Source: Verrucomicrobiota bacterium (lineage in GTDB: Bacteria; Verrucomicrobiota; Verrucomicrobiia; Limisphaerales; UBA9464). Taken from it: a DNA stretch of 7,116 nt. The position numbers and the translations under genes are program-made. Below are positions 5,839-7,116 of the stretch, in pieces. The stretch lies in contig JAFLEG010000224.1 in the NCBI GenBank assembly GCA_017302195.1, forward strand, positions 1 through 7,116. Reading direction: 5' to 3'. Below the pieces are notes generated by a model that ran no database searches, was not told the DNA's origin, and saw nothing but the letters and a program-made list of their open reading frames with translations. The stretch's first letter is position 1, and every line of letters begins with the position of its first letter.

Positions 5839-5899
5839 GCGCATCCAATGGGGCTACGCACCTGCGGATACGGCGGTCACGAAACCCGCCCTTGGGGAA

Positions 5900-5927
5900 G
5901 GATGAAGGATGAAGGATGAGGGATGAA
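5900..5927. repeat. Tandem 7-bp repeat (GGATGAA)x4
   Basis: Four units of GGATGAA occur back to back; the third reads GGATGAG. Such repeats are frequent between genes in Planctomycetota and Verrucomicrobiota, and their minus-strand translation 'ILHPSSF' often appears as a false protein. The copy number is probably variable between strains, as for other short tandem repeats. Confidence 0.85.
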
Positions 5928-6091
5928 GTGGGGGCCGTAGGTGACGAGGCTCCGACTCCCTCCGCTTTCTTCTGCCTCTCTGAAAACTTGAAACTGAAAA
6001 CTCGCCCCTGCATTCGGCTCTCGCCCCCTACGCCGGGATCTCCACGGCCAGGGAAAGTTTGAGCCTCCTCATGTCGGCTGCTACTCCAGGA

Positions 6092-6739
6092 TCACCGCCT
6101 CAGCGCCTCGTCGCGGCCGCGTGGCACGCGACCCCAGGCGTCGGCGATCTGGACCTGCAACTGACGGTTCACGCCGCGGACTGCTTCTCCCTCCGGATGC
6201 AGTGTTTCCAATGCGCCCCAGTCGGTGTCCCGCAGGGATCTCAGGAGCTCCCGGGACCCAGATTCCAGGTCGCCGGAAGCCTCGACGGGGTCCAGTCCGC
6301 CGGCCGCCAGTACGCGGGCCTCCAGGGCATAGACGCTCCGGGGCTGCGCCGGGGCCGCCTCCAGATGCCCGAGGAACTGTCCGAAGAGGGCGTGCAGCTC
6401 CGGCACCGGCGTCTCCGGCTCGCTGACCCGCTCGATCAGCGCCACGGCGTAGGCGGCCTGGGCCAGACGGGCGTAATCCGAGGACAGCGCGGGGAAGCGT
6501 CCGGTCACCGACACCTCGCGCAGGGCATGGAGCTCGGACTGCCGGGCCCGCTGGAAGCTGATCTGCGCCGCCACGAAGAGGTCGAGCCGTCCGAGGAACG
6601 GTGACTTCGGCTGCCGCGCGCCCCGGGCCACCGTGGCCAGGCGTCCGCTGTCCCGGGTGAGCCACCGCACCACCAGGCTGGTCTCGGTAAGCGCATGCAC
6701 CCGGAGCACGAACCCCTCGTCGGACTCCGGCGCGTTCAT
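6092..6739 (-). CDS. recO: DNA repair protein RecO, short cysteine-free form
   Basis: RecO works with RecR to load RecA onto SSB-coated single-stranded DNA in the RecFOR pathway and can anneal DNA strands. The 215-residue protein has the N-terminal OB-fold pattern of RecO: GFVLRVHALTETSLVVRWLTRDSGRLATVARGARQPKS (residues 9-46), then LGRLDLFVAAQISF (49-62) and SELHALREVSVTGRF (68-82). Next comes the helical part with DYARLAQAAYAVALIERVSE (88-107) and VYALEARVLAAGGLDP (136-151). It is shorter than the E. coli protein (242 residues) and has no cysteine at all, so the CxxC zinc finger of many RecO proteins is absent. I chose the ATG at 6739 because it overlaps the ybeY stop as ATGA and begins right at the homology; the open frame continues 48 codons upstream inside ybeY. 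Translational coupling with ybeY is likely. Confidence 0.88.
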   Translation of the reverse strand: MNAPESDEGFVLRVHALTETSLVVRWLTRDSGRLATVARGARQPKSPFLGRLDLFVAAQISFQRARQSELHALREVSVTGRFPALSSDYARLAQAAYAVALIERVSEPETPVPELHALFGQFLGHLEAAPAQPRSVYALEARVLAAGGLDPVEASGDLESGSRELLRSLRDTDWGALETLHPEGEAVRGVNRQLQVQIADAWGRVPRGRDEALRR

Positions 6740-7116
6740 CGGACGGGCCGGCGGGAGACCCAGCGCGCCACCAGCCGGTTTTCCACGCGCTTCATGGCCC
6801 GACGGCGGACCGGATCCTGATCGTCGTGTCCCTGGAGATGGAGCAGTCCATGCAGCACGTAGCGGAGCAGTTCCTCGCGCCACGGGGCGCCGAAGAGGGG
6901 CGCCTGCCGGACGGCCTCCGCCACGCAGATGTACAACTCCCCACGGAGATGACGTTCGGTGCTGCCGAGGTCGAAGGTGAGGATGTCCGTCGGCCCCTCG
7001 TGGTTCAAATGACGTCCGTTCAGCAGCGCGGAACGGCGCGCCGAGATGAAGTGGATGGCCAGTTCGGCGGTCCGGCCCTCCGATGCAAGGTAGTCCGTCG
7101 CCAGACGGCGCACCGC
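6736..7116 (-). CDS. ybeY: Endoribonuclease YbeY, 5' partial
   Basis: YbeY is a metal-dependent single-strand RNase needed for 16S rRNA 3'-end maturation and ribosome quality control. The visible 126 codons run off the right edge, so the N-terminus (usually 15-25 more residues) is missing; the GTG at 7113 is not a credible start. Family marks are LNGRHLNHEGPTDILTFDLG, corresponding to the usual 'LN..yR..d.pTDVLSFp', then GELYICVAEAVRQA and the metal site HGLLHLQGHDDQD. The usual site is HGxLHLxGYDH; here the first two histidines are kept and the third is replaced by Asp. The final TGA overlaps the recO ATG. The ybeY-recO pairing is a housekeeping context. Confidence 0.93.
   Translation of the reverse strand, partial: AVRRLATDYLASEGRTAELAIHFISARRSALLNGRHLNHEGPTDILTFDLGSTERHLRGELYICVAEAVRQAPLFGAPWREELLRYVLHGLLHLQGHDDQDPVRRRAMKRVENRLVARWVSRRPVR

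Larger units (their letters stand above)
5808..6091. other. Intergenic region between converging lipoprotein and recO genes, repeats only
   Basis: This 284-bp stretch lies between the 3' ends of the lipoprotein gene (plus) and recO (minus). It holds a dispersed 18-mer at 5821-5838, a 7-bp tandem repeat at 5900-5927 and an A-rich run 'gaaaacttgaaactgaaaac' at about 5981-6000. No gene is supported: the minus-strand frame across it encodes 'LILHPSSFP', a known kind of artefact from GGATGAA repeats. I see no strong intrinsic terminator for either gene. Confidence 0.6.

Noticed and set aside
5783..6013. Minus-strand open frame encoding 'LILHPSSFP'
   Set aside because: It is a translation of the GGATGAA tandem repeat and flanking intergenic repeats, a known false-gene pattern.

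Overview
The window looks like chromosomal DNA of a high-GC member of the Verrucomicrobiota, probably in or near the Limisphaerales/Pedosphaera group. This is inferred from style, because no marker such as 16S rRNA is present. The signs are a prepilin-like protein with an N-terminal GFTLIELLVVIAIIA signal, a C-terminal H-X9-DG motif and a closing 'DYRWLWERTNGG'; a secreted beta-rich protein ending in 'RFFRLREP'; a HAF-repeat protein; weak or absent Shine-Dalgarno sites; and dispersed intergenic repeats of the kind common in these genomes (GGATGAA tandem units, CACCACnGAGnCGCAGAG, GGGA-loop hairpins).

Layout from left to right: (1) 1-251 has no gene. It holds two copies of a 48-bp imperfect direct repeat flanking a cluster of inverted repeats, then a hairpin just after the stop codon of the next gene. 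(2) 252-2212, minus strand: a two-gene unit made of a HAD-superfamily hydrolase and, 17 bp downstream, a conserved protein that resembles deoxyhypusine-synthase-like proteins but has no known function that I can assign. (3) 2385-5449, minus strand: a HAF-repeat beta-propeller-like protein, a small secreted protein 19 bp downstream, then the prepilin-like pseudopilin. All three look extracytoplasmic, and the first two are less GC-rich than the rest. (4) 5448-5807, plus strand: a small divergent lipoprotein with a carboxy-terminal beta-barrel-like domain, the only plus-strand gene. (5) 5808-6091: intergenic, with several short dispersed or tandem repeats. (6) 6092-7116, minus strand: recO and the 3' part of ybeY, overlapping by ATGA and so probably translationally coupled.

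Functionally, ybeY-recO is housekeeping (rRNA maturation and recombinational repair), the middle block concerns the cell envelope and secretion, and the HAD plus unknown-enzyme pair is probably metabolic. I found no mobile element, CRISPR array, phage, toxin-antitoxin or clear defence system. The most interesting items are the uncharacterised two-gene enzyme unit, a perfect 9-bp inverted repeat between the divergent lipoprotein and HAF genes (each arm one base from a DnaA box), perfect tandem hairpins at the start of the prepilin gene, and the repeat-bounded hairpin cluster at the left edge.
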